Part shown: positions 19,014 through 30,827 of the stretch, piece by piece
How the letters are laid out: every line of letters begins with the position of its first letter
Position numbering within the stretch: position 1 is the stretch's first letter
NCBI RefSeq assembly: GCF_000158095.2
Contig: NZ_CM011002.1
Coordinates: forward strand, 1,503,228-1,567,227
DNA length: 64,000 nucleotides
Origin: Roseibium alexandrii DFL-11
Lineage (GTDB): Bacteria; Pseudomonadota; Alphaproteobacteria; Rhizobiales; Stappiaceae
Reading direction: 5' to 3'
Made by a program: the position numbers and the translations under genes
Notes under the pieces: generated by a model
Database searches by the model: none
Told to the model about the DNA's origin: nothing
The model's input: the letters and a program-made list of their open reading frames with translations, nothing else

Positions 19014-19823
19014 TTAAGCTTGGGCAGCCGCTGCTTCAGCTTCAGCCGGAGCTTCTTCTGCAGCCGCTTCTACGATCGCTTCTTCGACCGGAGCTTCTTC
19101 AGACGCGCCGACGTCCATGCCGGACGCGCCTTGCGCACGGGAGATGCCGTCGATGGCAGCGCGTGCGATGAGGTCGCAGTACAGGGAAAGCGCGCGGCCA
19201 GCGTCATCGTTGCCCGGGACCGGGTAAGTGATGCCTTCCGGGCTGGAATTGGAATCCAGGATCGCAGCAACCGGGATTCCCAGACGGCGGGCTTCCTGAA
19301 TGGCAATCGCTTCGCGGTTGGTGTCGATGACGAAGATCAGGTCCGGGATACCGCCCATGTCCTTGATACCGCCAAGGTTCCGCTCAAGCTTTTCGCGCTC
19401 ACGGTCCATAAACAGACGCTCTTTCTTGGTCAGAGCGTTTGCAGCGTCAGAGTTCAGTGTCTCTTCCAGCTTGCGCAGGCGCTGAATGGACTGGGAAATG
19501 GTTTTCCAGTTGGTCAGCATGCCGCCGAGCCAGCGGGCGTTGACGAAGTACTGCGCGGAATTGCGGGCAGACGTTGCAACAGCATCCTGAGCCTGGCGCT
19601 TGGTGCCAACGAGCAGGACGCGGCCACCACCGGCGACAGTGTCGGAGACAGCTTTCAGTGCCTGGTGGAGAAGCGGAACGGTCTGGGAAAGGTCCATGAT
19701 GTGAACATCGTTGCGCACACCAAAGATGTACTGACCCATGCGCGGGTTCCAACGGTGTTTCTGGTGACCAAAGTGAACGCCAGCTTCCAGCAGCTGACGC
19801 ATTGTGAAATCAGGCAATGCCAT
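19014..19823 (-). CDS. rpsB: 30S ribosomal protein S2
   Basis: A 269-aa protein from the ATG at 19823 ([20 protein letters not shown]), which has AGGAG eight bases upstream; longer starts lack this. S2 marks: '[15 protein letters not shown]', '[16 protein letters not shown]', '[12 protein letters not shown]', '[19 protein letters not shown]' and '[13 protein letters not shown]'. An Ala/Glu-rich tail of about 45 residues follows the core, as seen in other Hyphomicrobiales. It is the first gene of the rpsB-tsf unit. Confidence 0.98.
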   Translation of the reverse strand: MALPDFTMRQLLEAGVHFGHQKHRWNPRMGQYIFGVRNDVHIMDLSQTVPLLHQALKAVSDTVAGGGRVLLVGTKRQAQDAVATSARNSAQYFVNARWLGGMLTNWKTISQSIQRLRKLEETLNSDAANALTKKERLFMDREREKLERNLGGIKDMGGIPDLIFVIDTNREAIAIQEARRLGIPVAAILDSNSSPEGITYPVPGNDDAGRALSLYCDLIARAAIDGISRAQGASGMDVGASEEAPVEEAIVEAAAEEAPAEAEAAAAQA

Positions 19824-20138
19824 GCCTATAACTCCTGAGTTTTCCGGTTTTACCTCCGCAAGAGGGTGTGGGCCGGAGGAAGATCTCCTGTCGGCCACCG
19901 GATGGACCCCGATAAGCTCGGTTTCCGCCCCTTGCGTGTGGGATGGGCGCGTTATAGTGGGAGAGAAATTTTATTTCAAGAGCCGGGAGGCGGTTTTATA
20001 CGCAGAAAGTACTTCTATCAGCCGTTATCCTGCGGCATTATCGTCGTCCTTCACGGTACTGCCAGCCTGCATCCACGTCATTATAACTTATACGGTATCA
20101 CTTGCGCCGGACTGCCTCTTTTTTTCAAGGAGACCTTT
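19824..20138. other. Intergenic promoter region of rpsB and the VOC gene
   Basis: 315 bp between divergent genes. It must hold the rpsB-tsf promoter (minus) and the leader of the VOC gene (plus). I see the AGGAG site for rpsB and AAGGAG for the VOC gene but no convincing -35/-10 pair or structured leader. Confidence 0.5.
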
Positions 20139-20537
20139 TTGGTCACAATCGGCATCAATCACCTCGGCCTCACCGTCCGCGATCTGGACCAGACTACGGC
20201 CTTTTTCACAGATTGCCTCGGCTGGGCACTCTTGGCCCGCGAGGACAGTTATCCGCGCACCACCGTTTCTGACGGCACCTGCCGCTTGACTCTGTGGCAA
20301 GCGGACCGGGCACGGGCCATGACTGGATTTGACCGCAAAACAAACATAGGTCTGCATCACCTCGCCCTGGAAGTTCCAAGCCGGGATGCGCTCGACGAAT
20401 TGGCGGCAAAAGTCCGCAATTGGCCCGGCGTTCAGATGGAATTTAACCCGGAACCCATGGGCACCGGTCCGCGGATGCACACAATGTTTTCAGAACCGGG
20501 CGGCATCCGCCTGGAAATCATCTGGCCTGCCAGCTGA
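20139..20537 (+). CDS. VOC (glyoxalase/bleomycin resistance-like) family protein
   Basis: A 132-aa single vicinal-oxygen-chelate protein. The start appears to be the TTG at 20139, because AAGGAG at 20127-20132 lies six bases upstream and the protein similarity begins right there ('TIGINHLGLTVRDLDQTTAFFTDCLGW'). Two beta-alpha-beta-beta-beta units are visible, with likely metal ligands in 'NHLGLTV', 'HHLALEV' and the final 'GGIRLEIIW'. Substrate is unknown. Members near this type include glyoxalase I-like and lactoylglutathione lyase-like proteins. It is convergent with dnaE with 15 bp between. Confidence 0.8.
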   Translation: MVTIGINHLGLTVRDLDQTTAFFTDCLGWALLAREDSYPRTTVSDGTCRLTLWQADRARAMTGFDRKTNIGLHHLALEVPSRDALDELAAKVRNWPGVQMEFNPEPMGTGPRMHTMFSEPGGIRLEIIWPAS

Positions 20538-20552
20538 TTTCCAGGCGCAACG

Positions 20553-24047
<3,495 letters not shown>

Positions 24048-24296
24048 GGCGGCATACTCAATGGCTTGCGCGAATCGTCGCTTCAAAGTGAAACGCCTTG
24101 AGCGCGTTTCGTCCAGCCACCAGCGCAGTTGTCACCGCTGTTCTTTGAAGGCTGAGAAGTTCTCTGCCAGACCATGTTTTTCATGCGTCTTGGCAGTTGC
24201 CACCTCTAGCCCACCGCACCTCAAATCAGGCATCGATCTGAGGGCATGCCACCCGGCTGCCACGTGCCGGACCGCAATTCGGGGATACGCCGCAGA

Positions 24297-24395
24297 TCAG
24301 CCAGCGGAGAGAATGACGTCACCCCACACAGCCAGGGTCGCGCAAAAGGAAACAAGGGATGCAAAAGCTGCGCAGTCACGAGCGAAATAAAACAT
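24297..24395 (-). CDS. Predicted SOS-induced small membrane protein (SidA-like)
   Basis: A 32-codon gene starting at the ATG at 24395 with a strong GGAGG five bases upstream. The peptide begins MFYFARDCAAF, then has a hydrophobic stretch (about residues 9-28, 'AFASLVSFCATLAVWGDVIL') and ends SAG. It could span the inner membrane once. Thirty-seven bases upstream of the start is a perfect alphaproteobacterial LexA box. Size, single membrane span and LexA control match SidA of Caulobacter, a 29-residue SOS-induced division inhibitor acting on FtsW/FtsN. The position directly upstream of dnaE may be shared, but I recall that only from memory. Function here is inferred; expression and homology should be tested. 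Confidence 0.65.
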   Translation of the reverse strand: MFYFARDCAAFASLVSFCATLAVWGDVILSAG

Positions 24396-24431
24396 ACCAC
24401 CCTCCAACATCTTGTTCGATAATTGGAGAAT

Positions 24432-24446
24432 GTTCCATTTATGTTC
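24432..24446 (-). promoter_or_regulatory. LexA binding site (alphaproteobacterial SOS box)
   Basis: An exact GTTC-N7-GTTC direct repeat (GTTC at 24432 and 24443), equivalent to GAAC-N7-GAAC on the minus strand. This is the known LexA motif of alphaproteobacteria. It lies 37 bp upstream of the 32-codon mini-gene. It is the only such box I found in the intergenic regions of the window. Confidence 0.75.
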
Positions 24447-24578
24447 TCTTTGCAAGCCTTTTTTGTTCTCCTTGATTTGATTTGTATAAAACCCGCAGAA
24501 ATCTTTGTGTTTTTGCTTTGTTCCAACCCGCCCCAAAAAGCGACATCGTCAAAAACCGGAACGCGGAGGCTCATAGGA
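24447..24578. other. Remainder of the dnaE-lolD gap
   Basis: AT-rich DNA between the end of lolD and the LexA box. It probably carries the promoter elements of the SOS mini-gene; further GTTC tetramers occur but not with the 7-base spacing. The stretch 24048-24296 between the mini-gene and dnaE shows no gene. Confidence 0.4.
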
Positions 24579-25295
24579 TTAGCGGGGTTTTACCAGACCG
24601 TCGGCCAGCGTGATGGCGCGGTCCATGCGTCCGGCAAGTTCAAGATTGTGGGTGGCAAAGAGCGTCGCAACCCCCGAGGCCCGGACCAGCGCGGACAGCG
24701 CATCGAAGACATAGTTCGCCGTGTTTGGATCAAGATTGCCCGTCGGTTCGTCCAGAAGAAGAATACGCGGCGCATTGGCAACCGCGCGGGCCACCGCAAC
24801 CCGCTGCTGTTCACCGCCGGAAAGCTCAGACGGACGGTGGCTCCCGCGATCGGCAAGACGCATATAGGCAAGCAGCTCATCGGCGCGGTCGGCCGCCACT
24901 TTTTTCGGTAGCCCCCGGATCATCTGGGGCATCATGATGTTCTCCTGCGCGGTGAACTCCGGCAGAAGATGGTGAAACTGGTAGACAAAGCCGATGTCGT
25001 TGCGCCGGATCGCAGTCCGCTCATCATCCGACAAATCCGTGCAGTTGACACCGCCAAGATGGACATCGCCGCCATCGGGTTGCTCCAAGAGCCCCGCAAT
25101 ATGCAAAAGCGTCGATTTACCGGTTCCGGATGGGGCAACGAGCGCCACCATTTCACCGGCTTCAATGCGCAGGTTCGCACCATTTAACACATGAAGCTTG
25201 TGGTCGCCTTCATCATACGCCCGGGAAATGCCGGACAGTTCGATGGCAGCCGGTTGGAGGCCGGGAGCCCGGCGCGGATCTACAGCCTGGTTCAT
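24579..25295 (-). CDS. lolD: Lipoprotein-releasing system ATP-binding protein LolD
   Basis: A 238-aa ABC ATPase from the ATG at 25295 ([10 protein letters not shown]), ten bases after the lolC stop. Walker A '[13 protein letters not shown]', Q-loop '[21 protein letters not shown]', signature '[17 protein letters not shown]', Walker B '[12 protein letters not shown]' and H-loop 'FATHNLELA' are all present. The '[10 protein letters not shown]' Q-loop is typical of the MacB/LolD group. With the adjacent permease it extracts outer-membrane lipoproteins from the inner membrane and hands them to LolA. The pair is coupled. Confidence 0.95.
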   Translation of the reverse strand: MNQAVDPRRAPGLQPAAIELSGISRAYDEGDHKLHVLNGANLRIEAGEMVALVAPSGTGKSTLLHIAGLLEQPDGGDVHLGGVNCTDLSDDERTAIRRNDIGFVYQFHHLLPEFTAQENIMMPQMIRGLPKKVAADRADELLAYMRLADRGSHRPSELSGGEQQRVAVARAVANAPRILLLDEPTGNLDPNTANYVFDALSALVRASGVATLFATHNLELAGRMDRAITLADGLVKPR

Positions 25296-25305
25296 CTGCC
25301 CTCTC

Positions 25306-26610
25306 CTATTCGTACCGCAGGGCTTCGACCGGATCGAGCCGGGCAGCCCGCCACGCCGGGTAAAGCGTCGCAAGAAGAGACAGGGCAAGCGCCATTAAGA
25401 GAACCGTTACAGTCTCGCCGCTGTCGATTTCCGCCGGCAGTTTCGACAGGAAATAAAGCGTTGGATCAAACAGCTGCGTCGACGTCAGCCAGGAAACGAA
25501 TTGCCGGATGCTTTCTATGTTGAGACACACGATGAGCCCAAGGAAAAACCCGGCCAGCGTGCCGACACAACCAATACTGGCGCCGGTGATCAAAAAGATC
25601 CGCATAATCGAGCCGCGTGTTGCGCCCATGGTCCGCAGGATCGCAATGTCATGCCCCTTGTCCTTCACCAGCATGATCAGCCCGGAAATGATGTTGAGCG
25701 CAGCAACCAGGACGATGAGTGTCAGGATGATGAACATCACGTTCCGCTCAACCTCAAGCGCTGAAAAGAACGTCACATTCCGCTGCCGCCAGTCTGTCAC
25801 GAAGGCCGGACGGCCAGCGGCTTCTTCGACGGCGGCCAGCATGGTCCCAACATTGTCCGGATCGACCACATAAAGCTCAATGCCGGTCGTGATGCCGTCC
25901 ATGTTGAAATAGGCTTGGGATTCGGGAAGCGGCATGAACAGGAACGTCGCGTCATATTCGCTCATGCCGATCTCGAAGATCGCCGTCACCGGATAGGCCT
26001 TGACCCGCGGGGTCACGCCCATCGGGGTCACGCTGCCACGCGGTGAAATGATGGTGACGTTGTCGCCAAGCGTGATGCCGAGCTGCTGGGCCATGCGCGA
26101 GCCGATGGCAACGCCTTGGCCAGCATCAAAACCATCAAGCGTCCCGGCGCGCAGGTTGTTGGCAACCAACGGGATCCGGCGCAAGTCACTCTCTTTCAGG
26201 CCGCGCACCAATGCTCCGAGGTTTCCTGCAGGACCGGAGACGAGGGCCTGGCCTTCCACGAATGGAATGGCGCTGATAACCTCCGGCACACCCTCAAGGC
26301 GCTTGGCGACCGGATCATAATCGGTGAGCGGCTGGTCAATCGGCTGGATCAGCATGTGACCGTTGATCCCGAGGATCTTGCCCAAGAGCTCAGAGCGGAA
26401 CCCGTTCATCACAGCCATGACAATGATGAGTGTTGCAACGCCAAGCATGATGCCTGCAAAGGAAAAACCGGCGATCACTGATATGAAGGTTTCCCGACGG
26501 CGCGAGCGTAAATAGCGGCCGGCGATCATCCATTCAAAGGGCGCAAAGGGGCGTGTCGGCTCTGCCGTCTCCCGGTCCGCGCCCTCGCGCGCAGTCTCTA
26601 CTGCTGTCAT
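25306..26610 (-). CDS. lolC: Lipoprotein-releasing ABC transporter permease
   Basis: A 434-aa LolC/E-family permease. One N-terminal transmembrane helix (about 45-70, '[27 protein letters not shown]'), a large periplasmic domain (about 75-300) and three C-terminal helices of the FtsX type ('[42 protein letters not shown]') are visible. It couples to LolD directly downstream. Only a single permease gene is seen in the operon, so it could work as a homodimer like the LolF of some bacteria, unless a second permease lies elsewhere. The LolC versus LolE name is conventional. Confidence 0.92.
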   Translation of the reverse strand: MTAVETAREGADRETAEPTRPFAPFEWMIAGRYLRSRRRETFISVIAGFSFAGIMLGVATLIIVMAVMNGFRSELLGKILGINGHMLIQPIDQPLTDYDPVAKRLEGVPEVISAIPFVEGQALVSGPAGNLGALVRGLKESDLRRIPLVANNLRAGTLDGFDAGQGVAIGSRMAQQLGITLGDNVTIISPRGSVTPMGVTPRVKAYPVTAIFEIGMSEYDATFLFMPLPESQAYFNMDGITTGIELYVVDPDNVGTMLAAVEEAAGRPAFVTDWRQRNVTFFSALEVERNVMFIILTLIVLVAALNIISGLIMLVKDKGHDIAILRTMGATRGSIMRIFLITGASIGCVGTLAGFFLGLIVCLNIESIRQFVSWLTSTQLFDPTLYFLSKLPAEIDSGETVTVLLMALALSLLATLYPAWRAARLDPVEALRYE

Positions 26611-26690
26611 CTTCCATCCAATTCAGCAATGCCCCGGTGGCCGCAGTGTCATGCAGCCGAATCCCCGCCCCAGAGGATCACCGGACTGGA

Positions 26691-28019
26691 TCAGTCCGTC
26701 AATGCCGCGGTGAGCTTGTTCAAGGTCGCCTCAGGGGTCAGCATTTCCTTTTCCCCAGTTGCCCGGTCCTTGACTTCCAGCACTCCATCTTTCAGCCCGC
26801 GCGGACCGGCCACCACCTGGAACGGCAGACCGATCAGATCCATCGTGGCAAATTTCGCCCCTGCCCGGCTGTCCGTGTCGTCATAAAGGACCTCAATGCC
26901 GGCAGCTTCGAGCTTGGCGTAAAGGTCCTCACAGACCGGATCGGTCAAATCATCACCCGGACGCATGTTGATGATACCAACATGGAACGGTGCGACCGAT
27001 TTCGGCCAGATGATTCCATCCTCATCATGATTGGCTTCAATCAAGGCACCAAGAAGACGGGACACACCAACACCATAAGAGCCCATGTGGACCGGAACTT
27101 CCGTTCCTTCAGCGGTGGCAACCTTGGCGCCCATCGCATCTGAGTATTTGGTGCCGAAATAGAAGATGTGCCCGACTTCAATACCGCGGGCCGATACGCG
27201 CGTGTCCTCTTCCAATGCGCCGAAGGCCGCTTCATCATGCATTTCGTCGGTTGCAGCGTAGGGCGTCGTCCAGCTTTCGACGATCGGAGACAGGTCCGAC
27301 CAGAAATCGGTGTCCTTGGCCGGGATCGGCATTTCAAGAAGCGACTTGTCGAGGAAAACTTCGCTCTCGCCGGTTTCCGCAAGGATAATGAATTCATGGC
27401 TGAGATCGCCGCCAATCGGGCCTGTGTCGGCCTTCATCGGGATCGCCTTCAACCCCATCCGGTCAAAAGTGCGCAGGTAAGCAACGAACATGCGGTTATA
27501 GGCATGACGTGCCGTTTCCTGATCGAGATCGAAGGAATACGCGTCTTTCATCAGGAACTCGCGCCCGCGCATGATGCCGAACCGCGGACGGACTTCGTCC
27601 CGGAATTTCCACTGAATGTGGTAAAGGTTCAACGGCAGATCCTTGTAGGAGCGCACATAGCTGCGGAAGATGTCGGTGATCATCTCCTCGTTGGTCGGAC
27701 CAAAGAGCATTTCGCGCTCATGGCGGTCAGTAATCCGGAGCATCTCCTTGCCATAAGCGTCATAGCGCCCACTTTCGCGCCACAGGTCGGCAGGCTGGAT
27801 GGTCGGCATCAACAGCTGGACCGCCCCCGCCCGCGCCTGCTCTTCTTCCACAATCCGCTCAATCTTGCGAAGGACCTTCAATCCCAGCGGGAGCCAGGAA
27901 TAGATCCCGGCGGACTGCTGGCGGATCATACCCGCGCGCAGCATGAGCCGGTGGGAAACAATTTCCGCTTCCTTCGGAGTTTCTTTCAGGATGGGCAGGA
28001 AGTAACGGGACAGACGCAT
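26691..28019 (-). CDS. proS: Prolyl-tRNA synthetase
   Basis: A 442-aa class II synthetase. It begins '[53 protein letters not shown]'. Motif 2 is in '[37 protein letters not shown]'. A C-terminal anticodon-binding domain is about 345-440. It lacks the YbaK-like editing insert found in the longer E. coli enzyme (572 aa); this short form is usual in alphaproteobacteria. It precedes lolC in the same direction. Confidence 0.96.
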   Translation of the reverse strand: MRLSRYFLPILKETPKEAEIVSHRLMLRAGMIRQQSAGIYSWLPLGLKVLRKIERIVEEEQARAGAVQLLMPTIQPADLWRESGRYDAYGKEMLRITDRHEREMLFGPTNEEMITDIFRSYVRSYKDLPLNLYHIQWKFRDEVRPRFGIMRGREFLMKDAYSFDLDQETARHAYNRMFVAYLRTFDRMGLKAIPMKADTGPIGGDLSHEFIILAETGESEVFLDKSLLEMPIPAKDTDFWSDLSPIVESWTTPYAATDEMHDEAAFGALEEDTRVSARGIEVGHIFYFGTKYSDAMGAKVATAEGTEVPVHMGSYGVGVSRLLGALIEANHDEDGIIWPKSVAPFHVGIINMRPGDDLTDPVCEDLYAKLEAAGIEVLYDDTDSRAGAKFATMDLIGLPFQVVAGPRGLKDGVLEVKDRATGEKEMLTPEATLNKLTAALTD

Positions 28020-28261
28020 TTATGCACTCTCAAAACTGTAGCTTTGCCGGATTTGTGCGCAGTCAAACCGCAAGCTGACCCTAAACACAAGGGCAATCGC
28101 ATTTTATGGCCGAGTTTTGCAGGATTTGCAGGTAGACAGCGGTTCGCCAACTGAAATGCGGGACTTAGCCAGCTCAGTTTGCGGCCCCGTTTTTCGGGTT
28201 CCGCGTGTGTTTTTTGACGCACCGGAATTAGGCAAGCAAAAAATGTAGGCTCTCCAAGACA
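28020..28261. other. Upstream region of proS
   Basis: No gene is visible. It should hold the proS promoter (minus) and possibly that of the short plus-strand transcript that follows; a TTGACG hexamer at 28214-28219 is a candidate -35, but its -10 is unclear. Confidence 0.35.
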
Positions 28262-28496
28262 AATAGGTGACAAGGGGGAAACAATCAGTTAGGTTCCGAT
28301 CCCATAATAAGAAGGCCCTCGGCAGAAATGTCAGGAGCTTACGAACATCGCGGTCTGAGTCTTGGGAGGAAGGACACCAGGCGCGCCTTATGGCAGCAGC
28401 CGCCCCGTCAAACCGGAAAACCGGCACGCGAGGGAACGGAGTCAATTTAGACGCGGAACTTAATCAAGGCAGAGCTTCAAGCTCTGCCTTTTTTCT
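28262..28496 (+). ncRNA. Candidate small RNA or very small protein gene
   Basis: A short independent transcription unit ends in a very strong terminator (28467-28494). Within it an open frame of 40 codons runs from ATG 28329 to TAG 28449 (starting MSGAYEHRGLSLGRKD, ending GTESI); its ribosome-binding site is weak. The region also contains small hairpins (CCGG-AAAA-CCGG near 28412 and a palindromic AGGCGCGCCT near 28379). It does not match RNase P RNA, SRP RNA, tmRNA or the common riboswitches I can recognise. I cannot tell whether RNA or peptide is the product. Confidence 0.4.
28467..28496 (+). terminator. Rho-independent terminator
   Basis: A perfect 9-bp stem (AGGCAGAGC with GCTCTGCCT), 5-nt loop and a run of six T. 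It ends the short transcription unit upstream and has no annotated gene directly before it, which is why a small RNA or peptide gene is suggested. Confidence 0.9.
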
Positions 28497-28964
28497 TTGC
28501 TGCTGATGGTTCAGACACTCTGACCTTCGAGTTGCTTTGACGTTCGATACGTCTTTGCCCCCGCACAAAAAGGTGGTTTCCCTGCGATAACAGCCATATG
28601 CAGCTCTGCCATGCAGGCGGGGCATAACTGGCAAACTCAGTCACATTGCGAATTATGACGAATCGAACTTCGCCATTTCAAAAAAGCATAACAGCAGTTT
28701 AGACATCGTCCTTGTGCGCTACTATTTTCTGAAAACGAAAATCCGGCTTTCAGACTAGGACCTTACCGACAAACATACAAAATGAACTTTCCGCATAGTC
28801 CTCTCCTTAACCCTTCTTCCAACATAGTCATTTCTAACGTTACGTTTTTGTGACACAGAGCACAGTGACGCAGCCACGTGCCGGGCTACGCAGGAAGTGT
28901 GACGGCGCTCAAAGCTACCCGCGTGCCGGGACATTAATAACGAAGAACAACACTGGAGAACAAA
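28497..28964. other. Intergenic region before the VgrG/spike-like gene
   Basis: About 470 bp with below-average GC and no convincing gene. It should contain the promoter of the plus-strand gene that starts at 28965. I could not define the hexamers with confidence. Confidence 0.4.
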
Positions 28965-29996
28965 ATGGCTTTGCACGATTGGGCGCACCCGGGGAACCCC
29001 ATGGCAACGACACAAAGGCACACCCAACCTCACGAAGTTCCGCAAAGTCCATCAGAACCTTGCCTCCCTGACCATCTGAACCGGAATGTTTATTATCTGG
29101 TTCCATCTGACTCTACCGACAACACGAAAGACGACATCGGCGCTTTCTTACGGTTGGGCGAATACTCCGAGGTTGAGCGGACCGCGTTTGAGAATGACCA
29201 TCATGTTGAGCTCTTCCCGGCTCAACATATTTCCGATGAAGGCGACGATACGTCTGTCTACTCAAATGCTGCTGGCGGTTCACAAGGCATTCTTCTCGCC
29301 TGCGATGGCCGTGTGCTAATCAAAGCTGCTGAAAAGATGTATCTTGAGACTGCCGATTATCATCAGCAGGCGAACGGCGACTACACATTGGACGTCGATG
29401 GCGACTACACGGCCGCAGTCGAGGACAGTATTGATATGTCGACCGAAAATGGCGGCATAACCGTGACAAGCGGCCGGAACCAGCAGATCAAGATCAACGC
29501 GGGCGACGGCACCGGGCGCCTTGAAATCAAGTCACAGGCAGAATCGAAGAACATCCAGGGCAAGTCCGACCATACCTACCACAAATGGCACACGGTAAAG
29601 TACAAGGACTCCTACGAGAGCCATAAGTTTGGTTGGGACTTCAACAGTATCTACGGGTTTTCAATGACCACTTTTTACGGTGGGATCATGGAATCCGTTT
29701 ATGGCATCCGCATGCAGTTCGACAAGTTCAACATCATGTCCGACTGGGTGTCCTTCAATTGGAAGGGCACCCAGATCGACCTAAAGGGCATCGTGATGAA
29801 AAAACTCACAGCCAAATTCGGAATGACGGATTGTTCGGCTGAATGGGATGAAATCATGGTCGGTCTGCAGGGCATGAAGGCCGAAGCAACGCGCCTGGAA
29901 GCAAAGCGAAAGGAACTCGCCGTTCAAAGCGGCGGCGTGGACATTAAAAACCACGGCACCGGCGCCCGCCTGGTCGGGATCGAATGCGTGCTTTAA
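28965..29996 (+). CDS. Uncharacterised protein with VgrG/gp5-like beta-helix segment
   Basis: A 343-aa protein with GGAG six bases before its ATG. I do not recognise a named family. Residues about 95-190 ('GSQGILLACDGRVLIKAAEKMYLETADYHQQANGDYTLDVDGDYTAAVEDSIDM') show the short alternating repeats of phage gp5/VgrG-type beta-helices. A region rich in Tyr, Phe, Trp and Gly follows (about 200-270), then a charged helix (about 310-325) and a short end 'GVDIKNHGTGARLVGIECVL'. There is no signal peptide. No type VI or phage genes are adjacent, and it has its own terminator, so it is an orphan. It might be a spike or tip-like protein; function unknown. Confidence 0.6.
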   Translation: MALHDWAHPGNPMATTQRHTQPHEVPQSPSEPCLPDHLNRNVYYLVPSDSTDNTKDDIGAFLRLGEYSEVERTAFENDHHVELFPAQHISDEGDDTSVYSNAAGGSQGILLACDGRVLIKAAEKMYLETADYHQQANGDYTLDVDGDYTAAVEDSIDMSTENGGITVTSGRNQQIKINAGDGTGRLEIKSQAESKNIQGKSDHTYHKWHTVKYKDSYESHKFGWDFNSIYGFSMTTFYGGIMESVYGIRMQFDKFNIMSDWVSFNWKGTQIDLKGIVMKKLTAKFGMTDCSAEWDEIMVGLQGMKAEATRLEAKRKELAVQSGGVDIKNHGTGARLVGIECVL

Positions 29997-30020
29997 AAGC
30001 CAAAAAATTGACGACAAAAC

Positions 30021-30052
30021 AAAGGGGAGCAGCAACAGCTACTCCCCTTTTT
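30021..30052. terminator. Bidirectional terminator between convergent genes
   Basis: Stem AAAGGGGAG / CTCCCCTTT with a 14-base loop region and T-runs on both sides. It can end the spike-like gene (plus) and the DUF1467 gene (minus). Confidence 0.8.
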
Positions 30053-30072
30053 CCTTGGATTGAGATTGGGCT

Positions 30073-30363
30073 TTATCCGCCCGGCGTGGAGTAACTCTCG
30101 CTCGGAGGCATAAAGAACGGAATATCATCCAAGCCGAAACCGCTCGAGCGCAGCCACATGTACCCGGCGAAGAGCACACAGGTGACAACCGTTGTCATCA
30201 CCAGCACACGCAACATCCGTGGGCGTTCAGGGGCACTGGCCTCAGAGCCCGGGATCACCTGTCCCGCCTCTTCCTGTGTCCGGCGCATGCCGAACGGAAG
30301 CATCGCGAACAGTATGATCCACCACATCATGAAAAAGATTGCCAGGCTGAACGCCAACGACAT
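30073..30363 (-). CDS. DUF1467 family membrane protein
   Basis: A 96-aa protein with two hydrophobic segments (about 3-25, 'LAFSLAIFFMMWWIILFAMLPFG', and about 50-72, 'VLVMTTVVTCVLFAGYMWL') joined by a polar loop containing 'RRTQEEAGQVIPGSEASAPERP'. This pattern matches DUF1467, a family found widely in alphaproteobacteria next to the methylmalonyl-CoA epimerase and proS genes. Function is unknown. It starts just after the epimerase stop, so the two are co-transcribed. Confidence 0.85.
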   Translation of the reverse strand: MSLAFSLAIFFMMWWIILFAMLPFGMRRTQEEAGQVIPGSEASAPERPRMLRVLVMTTVVTCVLFAGYMWLRSSGFGLDDIPFFMPPSESYSTPGG

Positions 30364-30367
30364 GTGA

Positions 30368-30772
30368 TTACGCCTCTTCCAGTTCCGTCAAGGTGCCGAG
30401 AAAATCCTTCGGGTGAAGGAACAGCACCGGTTTTCCGTGAGCCCCGATTTTCGGTTCGCCGCTACCAAGGACACGCGCACCATCCGCCACCAGTTTGTCC
30501 CGCGCCGCGATGATGTCATCGACTTCATAGCAGACGTGGTGGATGCCACCGGACGGGTTCTTTTCCAGGAATTTCGCGATCGGAGAATCGTCCCCAAGCG
30601 GTTCAAGCAACTCGATCTTTGTGTTCGGCAGGTTGATGAACACGGTCGAAACACCGTGGTCCGGCTGCGCTTCCTTGGCAGAGACATCCGCACCAAGCGT
30701 ATCCCGGTAAACGGCAGTCGCCGCCTCGATATCCGACACTGCAATGGCCACGTGGTTGAGCCGACCGATCAT
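30368..30772 (-). CDS. mce: Methylmalonyl-CoA epimerase
   Basis: A 134-aa VOC-fold enzyme interconverting the (R) and (S) forms of methylmalonyl-CoA in propionate metabolism. The start at 30772 (MIGRLNHVAIAVSD) is preceded by GGAGG. Metal ligands are expected in 'LNHVAIAV', 'GIHHVCYEV' and the C-terminal 'LGTLTELEEA'; 'PKIGAHGKPVLFLHPKDFLGTL' is typical of the family. It lies downstream of RNase J and upstream of DUF1467, an order shared by many Hyphomicrobiales. Confidence 0.93.
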   Translation of the reverse strand: MIGRLNHVAIAVSDIEAATAVYRDTLGADVSAKEAQPDHGVSTVFINLPNTKIELLEPLGDDSPIAKFLEKNPSGGIHHVCYEVDDIIAARDKLVADGARVLGSGEPKIGAHGKPVLFLHPKDFLGTLTELEEA

Positions 30773-30827
30773 TCCATATCCTCCACAAACAGGCAATCCG
30801 CGCTTTGAGCACGGCTTGCGGTGTATC

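Noticed and set aside
26691..26712. Terminator at the end of proS
   Set aside because: A short dyad (CGGACTG...CAGTCCG) overlaps the stop region but has no T-run, so it is not a convincing terminator.
28262..28496. RNase P RNA, SRP RNA, tmRNA or 6S RNA
   Set aside because: The conserved cores of RNase P, SRP and tmRNA were not found, and I could not recognise 6S features with confidence, so the region stays an unassigned candidate.
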